From QKMZ01 sp012965515 (lineage in GTDB: Bacteria; Cyanobacteriota; Vampirovibrionia; Obscuribacterales; Obscuribacteraceae), in assembly GCA_937879965.1 (NCBI GenBank), contig CALFMP010000025.1:129360-193359 (forward strand): DNA of 64,000 nt, written 5' to 3'. Below the pieces are notes generated by a model. That model was not told the DNA's origin. It was given only the letters and a program-made list of their open reading frames with translations, and ran no database searches. Each line of letters starts with the position of its first letter. The first letter of the stretch is position 1. The translations under genes were made by a program, and so were the position numbers. Below are positions 1 through 9,669 of this stretch, one piece after another.

Positions 1-201
1 TCGTTGCTTGCGTTTTCGCTTTTGCTCCAGGCAAATTGTCGCCGGCGATCTCAGCAGCCTTTTCTTGTGTCACAAGCCAATTGAACAACCTCGCAGCAGC
101 AGCAACAACTGGTTCATGACATTGGCTAATTCGCCGCGCTCTTTCTCACGTCCAAATGAGGACAGATGAGATAAACTACTTGTCCTTTCTGGGACTTGGC
201 C
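1..201. other. Left-edge region without a convincing gene
   Basis: No complete gene is seen here. On the minus strand one frame is open from about position 155 to the window edge and reads as a helical, Ala-rich peptide, but it has no obvious ATG or Shine-Dalgarno. It could be the first residues of a gene running off the left edge. The plus strand carries the leader of the 5-oxoprolinase gene; an in-frame ATG at 166 is closed by a TAA at 172. Confidence 0.3.
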
Positions 202-3200
202 GTGGCGAAAAACATCATTGACTCTCAAAGCTGGGAGTTCTGGATCGATCGTGGTGGCACCTTCACCGATGTCATCGGTCGATCAAAAAAACAACCCGAA
301 CTTCTTCTCGTTACCAAACTACTGTCGGAATCTCCAGGTCAGTACGCCGATGCAACCATCGAGGGCATGCGGCGATTAATTGCGCTTGCCGAAAAGGGCC
401 ATGACGCAGACACTGGCTCAGGTCTGGAAGGCAAAATTGCTGTCGCCCGAATGGGAACAACAATCGGCACAAATGCGCTGCTGCAAAGGCGCGGTGATCG
501 TTGCGCCTTGATCACTAATCGCGGTTTCAAGGACGCCTTACGCATCGGTTATCAAAACCGCCCGGACATTTTTGCACTGGCAATCAAACTGCCGGAAATG
601 CTTTTCGAGAAAGCCGTAGAGCTGCAAGGGCGTTTTGACGCAGTAGGCAATGAGCTCGAGCCGCTTGATCTCGCGGACGCGGAAAAGCAACTTCAAGAAC
701 TGCTCGCCTCTGGAATCAAATCGATAGCAATTGTTTTTATGCATGCCTATCGTTTCGACAAACACGAAAAGGCTGTCAAAGATCTCGCGCTGCGTCTTGG
801 CTTCGAGCAGGTTTCCGCCTCGAGCGAAGTTAGTCCGCTCATACGCTTTGTCAGTCGCGGTGATACGGCAGTGGTCGACGCGTATTTGACTCCTCTTCTC
901 AATCGATACCTGAAAACAATCACCGCAACCTTGCCTGGCTCTCGCCTTTACTTCATGCAGTCGAATGGCGGTCTGACTCCAGCCATGAATTTTCGCGGGC
1001 GGGACTGCTTACTTTCGGGACCTGCCGGTGGCGTCGTCGCCGCGGCACGCTCCTCTGCGCTGGCTGGATACAACCACGTAATCGGATTCGATATGGGTGG
1101 TACATCCACCGATGTTTGCCACTACGACGGTCATTTCGAGCGCACTTCCGAAACCGACATTCAGGGCGTTAAGATTCGCACGCCGATGATGGCCGTTCAT
1201 ACGGTCGCAGCTGGTGGCGGCTCTATACTTGCCTTCGACGGTGAACGCTGCCGGGTTGGACCGCAATCTGCAGGCGCAAACCCAGGACCGGCCTGCTACA
1301 GACGCGGTGGGCCTCTGGCTGTAACCGATGCAAATCTGTTGCTCGGTCGGATTCAACCCAAGTTTTTCCCATCTATATTCGGCGAGAATCACGATCAGCC
1401 GCTGGACACACAAGCGGTAAAAGAAAAATTCGCCGCTCTTACTGAAGAAATCATCGCTGCCGGCGCGAGCAATCATGAAGGTGAAGAATCAGCATCGCAA
1501 GGAGTGTTGAACACACCCGAGCTTGTGGCTGAGGGATATTTGAAAATTGCCGTAGAGATTATGGCAAGCGCTGTTCGCAAAATCTCGACAGAGAAAGGTC
1601 ACGACTTAGAGGGCTCGGCACTTAGCGCATTCGGCGGAGCGGGTGGACAGCACGCTTGTCAGATTGCCGATGAACTGAATATCAAGACTATTTTGCTTCA
1701 CCCACTGGCTGGAGTACTCTCGGCGTTCGGCATCGGCATTGCAGACACGGTTGAGATTGCACAAGCGGCCGTGGAAGAAGAATTCAACACCAAGAATTTG
1801 GCGAATCTGGAAAGAACAAAAACCGAGCTGGCAGCCAAAGCGACGGCTACACTCGCATCGCACGGCTTGAAGTCAGAAAATCTAGAAACTTCCTTTGGTC
1901 TGCATCTGCGCTATCGCGGCACCGATGCAGCGATTTTTGTCCCAATGAAGAGCGAAGCGGAAACGCGTAAGACGTTCGAAACCTTGCACCACAAAAGATA
2001 CGGTTTTATCACCGACAAACCGATCGTAATAGAAAGCATATCGGCTGAAGTGATTTCAAAAGGAGAAAATGCCGATTGCGGATCCAGCCGAATAGACAAA
2101 GATGGTGTCTTGAAGGCTGTCGACACCGTTCAGCTATTCTGCGGTGGCAGATGGAGAGACGCCAATGTCTTCGTTCGCTCACAGCTGACGCAATCCGCCA
2201 GAATTGAAGGTCCGGCAATCATCGCAGAGGACACAGCCACAACAGTCGTCGATCCGGGCTGGTCTGCCAGAATCGATGAACGCGGTTTCCTCATCCTGGA
2301 AAAACAAAAAACCTCCGACTCTTCCGCCACTGCCAGGGGAGGTTCAGAAACCAAAGCCGACCCAATCAAACTTGAACTCTTCAGCAATCGACTTATGTCT
2401 ATCGCCGAAGAAATGGGCATAGTCCTTCAAAACACAAGCCATTCCGTCAACATCAAAGAGCGATTGGATTTCTCGTGCGCCATCTTCGATCGACAGGGCA
2501 GACTGATCGCCAATGCTCCGCATATCCCCGTCCACCTTGGTTCTATGAGCGAAAGCGTACAATCGCTCATGCAAGAGAAAGCAAACGCGCTGGCACCGGG
2601 CGATACGTTCATCATCAACAACCCATTTCTAGGCGGCACGCATTTACCAGATGTCACTGCAATCTCACCTGTTTTCGCCAAGCGCAGCAATGGCAAATAC
2701 ACAGCACCAGATTTCTTTGTCGCGTCGCGCGGGCACCATGCCGACATTGGCGGAATCACACCGGGTTCGATGCCACCGGCTAGCAAAAATATAGATGAAG
2801 AAGGCGTGGTTTTCAGCCATTTCCACCTGGCCAAAGAGGGTCAGCTCAATGAAGATGCTTTGCGAAAAGAATTGCTCGGCGCCAAATATCCGGCGCGCAA
2901 CCCGGCACAAAACATCGCCGATCTTACTGCCCAAATCGCCGCAAACCGCTGCGGCGCTGACGCACTGGTGCGCCTCTGCGACCGCTACGGCTTAGGCGTG
3001 GTCGAGTCGTACATGCAATTCGTGCGCGACAACGCCGCTTCGTCGGTTCGCAAAGCACTCTCAAAGATAAGCGAAGGTGAGTTCTGCGGCGAACTGGATG
3101 ATGGTTCAAAAATAGCAGTCCAGGTTAAAGTCAACCGCAAAAACGAAACTGTTTCGGTGAACTTTTCCGGCACCAGTGGTCAGCACCCGGGCAATATGAA

Positions 3201-3897
3201 CGCGCCGCGTGCAATCAGCAAAGCCGCGCTGCTCTATGTTTTCCGCACAATAGTCAATGACAATATACCGCTCAACGATGGGTGCTTAGAACCTGTAGAA
3301 TTTTCGGTTCCTGATAGCTGTATTCTCAATCCGAAACCTCCGGCAGCGGTGGTGGCAGGCAATGTAGAAACATCCCAGATTCTCGTCGATTCGCTCTATG
3401 GCGCCATGGATCTCATGGCTGCAGCTCAGGGCACGATGAATAACCTAACTTTCGGAAATGACGAGTTGCAATACTACGAAACCATATGTGGTGGCGCAGG
3501 CGCCGGCAAAGAGTATGCAGGCAGCAGCGCCGTGCACACGCATATGACCAATTCCAGGCTTACGGATCCAGAGATTTTGGAGCTGCGATATCCGGTCTTG
3601 CTTGAACACTTCGGCGTTCGCGCCGACAGTGGAGGCGCAGGAAAGAATAGAGGTGGAGACGGCACCATCCGCCGCATACGCTTCCTTATACCGATGACGG
3701 TTTCAATCCTCTCACAAAGACGAGTTGTCGAGCCTTTCGGTTTGCATGGAGGCAAGCCCGGCAAGCGCGGCGTCAACAAATGGATAAAAAAAGACGGCAC
3801 GGAAGAAGTCTTGCCCGGCACAATTACAGTGAAAGTCGAAAGCGGCGACAGCATCCAAATCGAAACGCCAGGTGGCGGCGGCTGGGGCGAGCCGTAG
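202..3897 (+). CDS. 5-oxoprolinase-like fused HyuA/HyuB hydantoinase protein
   Basis: This is a single-chain 5-oxoprolinase/hydantoinase of about 1231 residues. The family opens 5-oxoproline to glutamate with ATP, or acts on related cyclic amides. The N-terminal half (to about residue 690) is HyuA-like: it has an actin-fold ATPase start (DRGGTFTDV) and a second nucleotide motif (FDMGGTSTDV). The C-terminal half is HyuB-like, starting around KLELFSNR and ending with the Gly-rich SGGAGKNRGGDG segment. Length and domain order match the fused eukaryote/bacterial form rather than separate subunits. A TTG at 196 is possible, but GTG at 202 has a GGGA seven bases upstream. Exact substrate is not decidable from sequence alone. 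It stands alone, and its stop codon lies inside a short repeat array. Confidence 0.9.
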   Translation: MAKNIIDSQSWEFWIDRGGTFTDVIGRSKKQPELLLVTKLLSESPGQYADATIEGMRRLIALAEKGHDADTGSGLEGKIAVARMGTTIGTNALLQRRGDRCALITNRGFKDALRIGYQNRPDIFALAIKLPEMLFEKAVELQGRFDAVGNELEPLDLADAEKQLQELLASGIKSIAIVFMHAYRFDKHEKAVKDLALRLGFEQVSASSEVSPLIRFVSRGDTAVVDAYLTPLLNRYLKTITATLPGSRLYFMQSNGGLTPAMNFRGRDCLLSGPAGGVVAAARSSALAGYNHVIGFDMGGTSTDVCHYDGHFERTSETDIQGVKIRTPMMAVHTVAAGGGSILAFDGERCRVGPQSAGANPGPACYRRGGPLAVTDANLLLGRIQPKFFPSIFGENHDQPLDTQAVKEKFAALTEEIIAAGASNHEGEESASQGVLNTPELVAEGYLKIAVEIMASAVRKISTEKGHDLEGSALSAFGGAGGQHACQIADELNIKTILLHPLAGVLSAFGIGIADTVEIAQAAVEEEFNTKNLANLERTKTELAAKATATLASHGLKSENLETSFGLHLRYRGTDAAIFVPMKSEAETRKTFETLHHKRYGFITDKPIVIESISAEVISKGENADCGSSRIDKDGVLKAVDTVQLFCGGRWRDANVFVRSQLTQSARIEGPAIIAEDTATTVVDPGWSARIDERGFLILEKQKTSDSSATARGGSETKADPIKLELFSNRLMSIAEEMGIVLQNTSHSVNIKERLDFSCAIFDRQGRLIANAPHIPVHLGSMSESVQSLMQEKANALAPGDTFIINNPFLGGTHLPDVTAISPVFAKRSNGKYTAPDFFVASRGHHADIGGITPGSMPPASKNIDEEGVVFSHFHLAKEGQLNEDALRKELLGAKYPARNPAQNIADLTAQIAANRCGADALVRLCDRYGLGVVESYMQFVRDNAASSVRKALSKISEGEFCGELDDGSKIAVQVKVNRKNETVSVNFSGTSGQHPGNMNAPRAISKAALLYVFRTIVNDNIPLNDGCLEPVEFSVPDSCILNPKPPAAVVAGNVETSQILVDSLYGAMDLMAAAQGTMNNLTFGNDELQYYETICGGAGAGKEYAGSSAVHTHMTNSRLTDPEILELRYPVLLEHFGVRADSGGAGKNRGGDGTIRRIRFLIPMTVSILSQRRVVEPFGLHGGKPGKRGVNKWIKKDGTEEVLPGTITVKVESGDSIQIETPGGGGWGEP

Positions 3898-4050
3898 GGG
3901 TTTGCGGTAGGGGTTTGCGGTAGGGGTTTGCGGTAGGGGTTTGCGGTAGGGGCGACGCGTAGCGTCGCCCACTGGGAGCGCCGGCTTCCAGCCGGCACCG
4001 AAGCCGCCAGGATGGCGGCGCTCCGGCCGGGCGCGTGCAACGCGCCCCCA
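3894..4050. repeat. Intergenic repeat cluster: 13-bp tandem units plus three hairpins
   Basis: The unit GTAGGGGTTTGCG is repeated four times from 3894, and a fifth start (GTAGGGG) runs into a hairpin at 3950-3970 (arms GGGCGACGC and GCGTCGCCC around GTA). Two more palindromes follow: 3980-3996 (GCCGGC/GCCGGC around TTCCA) and 4029-4047 (GGGCGCGT-GCA-ACGCGCCC). The first unit overlaps the stop codon of the 5-oxoprolinase gene. The cluster lies between convergent genes and could act as an RNA 3' end, though no clear U-tract is visible. Confidence 0.85.
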
Positions 4051-4060
4051 CGACTTCGAT

Positions 4061-4696
4061 TTAGAAAGGGATGCAGATTTCGTTGCGCTTCAAGAAAATC
4101 GGCGTGAATGGCGGATTGTAGTATGCCTCATAAGGCTCGCCGCTCGGCGAAAGTCCGCGAGAGTCCAAAATCTTTCTGAGCGTTACGAGATGCCTGTCGA
4201 AATTATCCTTGCGTGCCGAGCCCGAGAACTTAAGCACCGCAATCTTCTGTGCTGGCAGCTCGAACACCTTCACTCGCTTGTCGTCAGGAATTGGCAGTTT
4301 GTCCATGCTGTATTCGGATGGCATAAAGAATCGCATTCTTATCGTTCGACCATCATTGCCCACTGACTGAGTGGTTACAGGAACGGTCATGGAGAGCTTT
4401 ACTTTGGCGTTTCGATCCGACACCGATTTGCTCAAAGCAACCGGATCTTGCGGGCGACTCTTTCCGAAAACGTAGCCTGCCAGAGTCTGAAAAGCTTCAC
4501 TAAGAGCCTTCTCGCGTGTACCGGAGGCTTCCACTTCGGCAACGATTCGCGCTGGGTACTCCCGCACCTCAAAGCTGCGATCAGATTCTTTCACCTGGTA
4601 TGTAATTTCGCGCGTACTTGCATCGCTACGGTTGGAAAAAACCACCGCCGTTAAAATCGAAACTGCACCGATTGAAATTAGGATTCCGCGCCGCAT
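4061..4696 (-). CDS. SOUL-family heme-binding-like protein
   Basis: A 211-residue protein of the SOUL/HBP family (p22HBP-like), whose members bind heme or tetrapyrroles in eukaryotes and are poorly characterised in bacteria. The family pattern is clear: the ITYQVKESDRSFEVREYP start, a central MTVPVTTQ strand and the C-terminal end FLKRNEICIPF. An N-terminal hydrophobic stretch (residues 4-21) looks like a signal peptide or anchor, so the domain is probably exported. It begins nine bases after the stop of the upstream GGDEF-like gene with a GAGAAGAG ribosome site, which indicates a two-gene operon. Confidence 0.85.
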   Translation of the reverse strand: MRRGILISIGAVSILTAVVFSNRSDASTREITYQVKESDRSFEVREYPARIVAEVEASGTREKALSEAFQTLAGYVFGKSRPQDPVALSKSVSDRNAKVKLSMTVPVTTQSVGNDGRTIRMRFFMPSEYSMDKLPIPDDKRVKVFELPAQKIAVLKFSGSARKDNFDRHLVTLRKILDSRGLSPSGEPYEAYYNPPFTPIFLKRNEICIPF

Positions 4697-4705
4697 CGGC
4701 TCTTC

Positions 4706-5404
4706 TCAAACACAAAACACTCGATCGCCGCCACGGGCTCTTGCATAGTCTAACGCTTCCCATGCACGTGCAATCAACTGGTCGTACACGCCACCGTTTT
4801 GCGGGAAGGTTGCAACGCCCACACTGGCCGTGACTGAAAACGCTTGCCAGTTGTGGTTTATAGCTTGGTTGCCGCATCTCACTCGTAAACGCTCCGCTAG
4901 CAATGCCGCACCAGCAGTGCTGGTTTGCGGCAGGGCAAGCACGAATTCATTGCTTGAGTATCTGGCCGCTAAATCAACCTCGCGAATCCCTTCTCGAATG
5001 ACGTTTGCTACGACTTTCGAAACAGCATCTACCGTCAGGGTTCCGTAGTGCGCGCGAATACCTTCAATGCCGTCTACGCCGAGCATGATTAACGCCACAT
5101 GCTGTCCATATCTTCCGGCACGACTGAGTTCGGCCTTCAATTCTTTCAAGAAGGTTCTGTGATTGTAGAGTTCGGTCAGCGGATCTAAAAGCGCCAGCTT
5201 CTCGATATCTTCGCCGCGAGCAGAGGCAATACTAATTGTCTGTTGAATGGTTTCCAGATCGCGTTTTTCATAATCCCTAACTCGATCGAGAATATCCGGT
5301 CTGCCGCCGTAAGCATTCGGGTCTCCAAGCTTCTGGCGCTTTAGAGCATCAAGAATCGCGTGGGCGTGAGCTTCATTATCGACTGGTTGCGTGCCTTCGG
5401 ACAT
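4706..5404 (-). CDS. Degenerate GGDEF-domain protein, probable c-di-GMP binder
   Basis: A 232-residue soluble protein with an N-terminal helical/coiled segment (to about 70) and one GGDEF domain starting at LLDPLTELYNHRTF. The catalytic GG(D/E)EF motif is replaced by SSNEF, so diguanylate cyclase activity is unlikely. An RxxD motif (REVD) sits five residues before it, at the position of the inhibitory product-binding I-site. I infer a c-di-GMP receptor rather than an enzyme. It is the first gene of an operon with the SOUL protein. The start ATG is preceded by AGAGGA. Confidence 0.85.
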   Translation of the reverse strand: MSEGTQPVDNEAHAHAILDALKRQKLGDPNAYGGRPDILDRVRDYEKRDLETIQQTISIASARGEDIEKLALLDPLTELYNHRTFLKELKAELSRAGRYGQHVALIMLGVDGIEGIRAHYGTLTVDAVSKVVANVIREGIREVDLAARYSSNEFVLALPQTSTAGAALLAERLRVRCGNQAINHNWQAFSVTASVGVATFPQNGGVYDQLIARAWEALDYARARGGDRVFCV

Positions 5405-5550
5405 TGCTTCCTCTTAAAAACGTGCAAGCGTAAACACGACTGCCCAGAGCAAATATACAGCTTTGGAGCAATAATTTCTCTAACTGTAGCCAAGAATCCT
5501 GTATCCCAGCGCCCGTTAGCCTTCCGGTCGTTTCTCACCACGATTTGCGA

Positions 5551-6579
5551 CTAGTGATTGTGCCTGTGATGGAGGTCCGGCCAGTGCGGGTGACTATGAG
5601 AAAGAGACTCATGCTGGTGCCAGTGTGAATGCCGGAGCGTTACCGGCTGCCCGGGATGCGTGTGGTTGTGATGCCCGTCATCATGGCTATGCATATGAAT
5701 GTGCTCCATCGCCTCGTGCTCGTGGTGGTGGGCATGCTGGTCGTTCATCAATAGGTAAATGGCAAGCCCCATGACGCCCCCGGCTACAATCTGCATGGGC
5801 ATCAGCGCTTCCTTGAGAAAAACAGCGGAGAAAATTACGCCGAAAAACGGCGCGCTTGCAAAAATCATTTGTGAGCGCGTGGCACCCAACTGCTGCGCGG
5901 CAGTGATATAGAGAGTTAAGCTCAAGCCGTAAGCCAACGCTCCTACTAGAAGCGCTTGTGCGACAGTTGGCACCGAAAGAATGTGCGGTTCGAATATCAG
6001 TCCCAAAATGAAGTTGGTGCTGCCTGCAGCCAAACCTTTCAGGAAGGTAATACGCGCGGGACTGATACCATCGATAATGGCAGTCGAATTGTTGTCGATC
6101 CCCCAGCACAGACAAGCTAACGCGCTCAAACAGCCGGCCAAGAGCCCACTTGTGCCCTCCTGAAGGCACAGCAACACAGCGGCGCCGGTGGCCATAAATA
6201 CTGAGATCCACCCGATTCTGCCCAAATGCTCGCGAAATACAAGCCGTGCGATCAGTGCTGTGAAAACAGCTTCGAGAGTCAGCCACATCGAAACCGAAGA
6301 AGCGCTGGCGGCTTTCAAACCGAGCAAGAGGAAAACCGGAGCAAGCACACCGCCGAAAATCAATGCGACAGATAAGCGCTTGAAAGTCTTAGCGGAAAAC
6401 GACCATGGCTCTTTGGCGGCAGCACTCTTAATAATCAGCGGAGCCACACCGAGTGCTGCGCCCAAATAGAAAAGTCCTGCCAACTGAAAGGGCGGCAAAG
6501 TAGCAAGCATAGCTTTACCGGCAGGCGCTGCGCCAGCGAATAACATTGCCGATAAAACTGCCAGGATAATAGCGAACAT
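5551..6579 (-). CDS. EamA/DMT-family transporter with His-rich tail
   Basis: A 342-residue member of the drug/metabolite transporter superfamily with two EamA repeats and about ten membrane helices over residues 1-280. The last roughly 60 residues are an extreme His-rich tail (clusters HAHHHEHE, HIHMHSHDDGHHNH, HSHWHQHE, HSHPHW). Such tails bind divalent metals such as Ni, Zn or Co in known metal transporters, which suggests metal export or metal-gated transport; the family alone does not fix the substrate. The start ATG has an AGAGAGAG upstream. No metal riboswitch or metalloregulator is seen next to it. Confidence 0.85.
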   Translation of the reverse strand: MFAIILAVLSAMLFAGAAPAGKAMLATLPPFQLAGLFYLGAALGVAPLIIKSAAAKEPWSFSAKTFKRLSVALIFGGVLAPVFLLLGLKAASASSVSMWLTLEAVFTALIARLVFREHLGRIGWISVFMATGAAVLLCLQEGTSGLLAGCLSALACLCWGIDNNSTAIIDGISPARITFLKGLAAGSTNFILGLIFEPHILSVPTVAQALLVGALAYGLSLTLYITAAQQLGATRSQMIFASAPFFGVIFSAVFLKEALMPMQIVAGGVMGLAIYLLMNDQHAHHHEHEAMEHIHMHSHDDGHHNHTHPGQPVTLRHSHWHQHESLSHSHPHWPDLHHRHNH

Positions 6580-6864
6580 TTGAACTCTCTCTTGAAGCTT
6601 TCACCGAACGATCAAGAAGCTCACCCTTGAAGCCTTAACAGTTGTCTTCAACTGGTCACAGACTCTAACGCAGGGGCCGAACGACCGGAAAAGCCGTATA
6701 GTACCCGAGCTATATGGATTTTTTATTGGTTTTACATAATTCTGGAACCAGACAGACATGTGCTTCGTCATCCCGCGGGAAGGAAAAATATGGTTGTGGT
6801 GGGTAGAATCAAAACAACAAAGACTGTTATTGATAAATGACATGCATTTTCAGGTATCAACGAA
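6580..6864. other. Divergent intergenic region
   Basis: About 285 bases separate the divergent EamA transporter and the RlpA-like gene, so promoters for both should lie here. I see no credible ORF and no perfect sigma70-type promoter or strong operator. The AT-rich stretch around 6710-6740 is the likeliest promoter zone. Confidence 0.4.
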
Positions 6865-7332
6865 ATGGAAGTCTCGAAAAAAATTCTAGTGACAGCAGTG
6901 GCAAGTTTTGCCCTGATAAGTTTTTCAAACGCAGCGCTTGCAGCAAACGCTGCATCATCGGTGAAGCAGATCGCTGCATCCGACGACGATTCCAAGAAGG
7001 AAGTTAAGGCGAGCGGAAAGAACAAAACATTCAGTGGAAACGTTTCTTGGTACGGACCAGGATTCGACGGACGCCTGACCGCCAGCGGTGAGAGGTTCAA
7101 CATGATGAAGATGACGGCAGCTCATCTCAAGTTGAAGTTCAACACAAAAGTCTTAGTCGAAGATCCGCGCACCGGCAATACTGTTGTCGTTCGAGTCAAC
7201 GATCGCGGACCCTATCACGCCAAACGAGTAATGGATTTGTCTAAAGGCGGCGCCATGAAGCTGGGCACTATCTCCAGAGGCGTAACCTTCGTCGATTGCA
7301 TGGTTCTCGACGACGACGATAAGAAAAGCTAG
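6865..7332 (+). CDS. RlpA-like double-psi beta-barrel protein
   Basis: A 155-residue secreted protein with a signal peptide (residues 1-28, ending near NAALA) and a C-terminal RlpA-like double-psi beta-barrel. The signature is GNVSWYGPGFDGRLTASGE, then LVEDPRTGNTVVVRVNDRGPY and MDLSKGGAMKLG. RlpA proteins are septal lytic transglycosylases that cleave glycan strands lacking stem peptides. The catalytic Asp of the VNDRGP motif is present. There is no SPOR domain, so septal targeting by denuded glycans is not encoded in this chain. Confidence 0.9.
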   Translation: MEVSKKILVTAVASFALISFSNAALAANAASSVKQIAASDDDSKKEVKASGKNKTFSGNVSWYGPGFDGRLTASGERFNMMKMTAAHLKLKFNTKVLVEDPRTGNTVVVRVNDRGPYHAKRVMDLSKGGAMKLGTISRGVTFVDCMVLDDDDKKS

Positions 7333-7368
7333 CTGACGGCTTTGAAAACGAGCTAAAGCATCGAAAAG

Positions 7369-7857
7369 CTAACCAACGCTCATCAGCGTAAGCATCTCAA
7401 CGACTTCTGACAGGGAGATCGGCGGACGCAAGCTTTTGAGAATTGATTGGCATTCAGATAATTCTAGTCTGGCAATCTTCGAACCGCTCTGGAAAAACTC
7501 GACCATCTGAGGGTTTCCTGCAACCAGGGTAGCAGTAACACCGCTGCCTGCTCCCAGCAGTCTTTCCAGTTCAGCGTTGAGTTGCGAGACTGGATCTGAG
7601 CTGACAACACCGCCTGTGGCGCCACCTGGACTGAGCGATGAAAGGCTTGCGGAAGCGCCGCCCAAGCCAGCAGTCAATCCAGCAGAAAGACTCAACGCAG
7701 AGCCGGAATTCGCTCCCCCGGACGCATACTCAAACGCACCACCACCGGTGGCATAAGCCTTGACCGCCCGATTGATGAAATCATCTTTCTTGTCGAGCCC
7801 GACCTTTTCCAGAATTTTCAAGGTTTCCATATCGGCAAGAAATGTCAGTTCGCTCAC
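7369..7857 (-). CDS. Hypothetical protein with Gly/Ser/Ala-rich centre
   Basis: A 162-residue protein I do not recognise. It has a charged helical N-terminus (1-35), a low-complexity Gly/Ser/Ala-rich middle (36-90) and a helical C-terminus. No signal peptide or membrane segment is seen. The GTG start is well supported by GAGGAG six bases upstream. It lies convergent to the RlpA gene and 38 bases downstream of a secreted TPR gene on the same strand, so co-transcription is likely. Confidence 0.7.
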   Translation of the reverse strand: MSELTFLADMETLKILEKVGLDKKDDFINRAVKAYATGGGAFEYASGGANSGSALSLSAGLTAGLGGASASLSSLSPGGATGGVVSSDPVSQLNAELERLLGAGSGVTATLVAGNPQMVEFFQSGSKIARLELSECQSILKSLRPPISLSEVVEMLTLMSVG

Positions 7858-7895
7858 GGTGAGCTCCTCATTATGGAATCTTCTGCTGCTCGAAA

Positions 7896-9461
7896 CTATT
7901 CTTTGCTCTCGATCTCTCTTGCCCGTTTGTCCATCGCGCTGGCTTCATCACCGCGTCCCATGTCGCGCAACAACGCAGCGTAGTTTCTCAAACTTGCCGC
8001 TACCTTGGGGTTTTCCTTTCCGTAAAGTTGTTCTCTTAGCTCAAGCGAGCGTTTGTAAAGCGGCTCTGCATCGGCATATTTACCCTCGTCACGATAAAGA
8101 CGAGCCAAGTTATTGAGGCTGTTTGCCAACTCAGGAAGGCTTGCTCCGCCGGCCTTCTCATCGATGGCTACAGCTTCCTTAAAGGAAGGCTCCGCATCAC
8201 CTGGCTTGCCTTGCTGCTTGTAGATCAGAGCTAGATCGTTCATATCTTTGCCAATCTCAGGATTGGTATCGCCGAGCTTGGCTTTGCGTATCGTGATGAC
8301 ACGCTTCAGAATGTCCTCTGCGCCCTGATAGTCTTCCATGTGCAGGTAGACTTCCTTCAGGTTGTTCAAGCAAGTGGCGAAAAGCAAGCTCTGATCGCCC
8401 TCCAGTTTTTCAGCCAATGCAACGGCCTTCTGAAGCAAAGGCTTCGCCTCATCGTACTTATCCTGGGCGTCCAAAACCAGCGCCAGATTCGTTTGCGCCT
8501 CCAATAGTGCACGCGGCTGATCTGCTTCGTGCCTTTCGCGAATTGCTAAAAGGCGGCGAGCAACCGTTTCACCTGCGGCGAAATCTCCTTCCTCTCGCAT
8601 ACACGTTGCCAAATTCGAGAGGCACACTGCGATGGCATCCTCATTATTGGACTTCTCCAATATCTTGAGCGCGCGCTCCAGGAGCGGATGTGCTAATTCC
8701 GGCTTCTCCTGCTCGCGATACATGCCGGCAAGATTATTCAACGCGGCGGCGACGTCAGGACTGTCCGCCCCTTTGTCCTTTTCGCGCAGCTCGATGACCT
8801 TCTTGTAGAGAGCTTCTGCTTCTGTGTACTTTTTCTCTCTGCGCAAGACAACAGCCTGGTTGTTCAGAGAGACCGATTCGGCGTCGCTGTTGCCAGTTTT
8901 CGGCACCAAATGAGCAACACGCTCCAAGTATTTGCCGGCGCCAGTTGTATCTCCCACGACTTTAGCAATGCGCCCGAGGCTGTTCAACAAAGGAATAAGA
9001 ACAGTATCTTCTCTTCCCTTTTCCTTTTCAGCAATGGCCAGCGCTCTTTCGTATGATTGGCGCGACTCCTCATATTTCTTCTCTTTGAAATAAAGCTTGG
9101 CAAGATTACTCAAGCTCGGCACAAGAGCATAACCTTCAGCCCCGACACTTTTTTCTTTCACTGCCAAAGCTCGTTTGTACACCGCTTCAGCCTCTTCGTC
9201 CTTATTCTGTGACTCGAGGACCAGCGCCAGGTTGTTGAGCGTAATGCCCAATTTAGCGTCGTCCAGACCAGAACTCTCGCACTCTTTCAAAGCTGATCTG
9301 AAAATTGTTTCGGCTTCGCCAAAATTCTTGGCGCGGTAAAACTTTTCGCCGTCCGCGATGAAATCGCCCCATTCTTTAGCACCCGCAAACGCCGGGTTAG
9401 TGAGCAATGGCGCCGCAACGCACAACGAAACGAGCGAGCGGTAAAACAATCGAGATTTCAT
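7896..9461 (-). CDS. Secreted kinesin-light-chain-type TPR protein
   Basis: A 521-residue protein with an N-terminal signal peptide (cleavage near NPAFA) followed by about ten tandem tetratricopeptide repeats of roughly 42 residues, the kinesin-light-chain/TPR_12 type (for example LNNLAxxYRxxxKxxxAEPLYKRSLELRE). It is probably a periplasmic or surface protein-protein interaction scaffold. No catalytic domain is visible. The ribosome site is weak. It is 208 bases downstream of another secreted TPR gene on the same strand. Confidence 0.9.
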   Translation of the reverse strand: MKSRLFYRSLVSLCVAAPLLTNPAFAGAKEWGDFIADGEKFYRAKNFGEAETIFRSALKECESSGLDDAKLGITLNNLALVLESQNKDEEAEAVYKRALAVKEKSVGAEGYALVPSLSNLAKLYFKEKKYEESRQSYERALAIAEKEKGREDTVLIPLLNSLGRIAKVVGDTTGAGKYLERVAHLVPKTGNSDAESVSLNNQAVVLRREKKYTEAEALYKKVIELREKDKGADSPDVAAALNNLAGMYREQEKPELAHPLLERALKILEKSNNEDAIAVCLSNLATCMREEGDFAAGETVARRLLAIRERHEADQPRALLEAQTNLALVLDAQDKYDEAKPLLQKAVALAEKLEGDQSLLFATCLNNLKEVYLHMEDYQGAEDILKRVITIRKAKLGDTNPEIGKDMNDLALIYKQQGKPGDAEPSFKEAVAIDEKAGGASLPELANSLNNLARLYRDEGKYADAEPLYKRSLELREQLYGKENPKVAASLRNYAALLRDMGRGDEASAMDKRAREIESKE

Positions 9462-9669
9462 GATGCAATTTTCCGATTAGGACGCAAATTTTGAACAATG
9501 AAATCGGGTTGCGCCCGATGCCTTGCCAAATTTTCAACGATACGAGAACGCTACTAAGACCACTTTAGCTGAACAGTGAAAAACATACATTAGTTAAAAG
9601 AAGCCGCCCGAAACAGACGGCAACAGACCAGTAATCGTTCCCATCCCGCTTCCTCTTGATGACTTAAAT

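Noticed and set aside
1..155. Open minus-strand frame at the left edge
   Set aside because: Could be the start of a gene running off the window, but no start codon with a ribosome site is visible, so no CDS was called.
1009..1476. 155-residue antisense ORF within the 5-oxoprolinase gene
   Set aside because: Shadow of a strongly conserved gene; composition rich in Cys and Arg.
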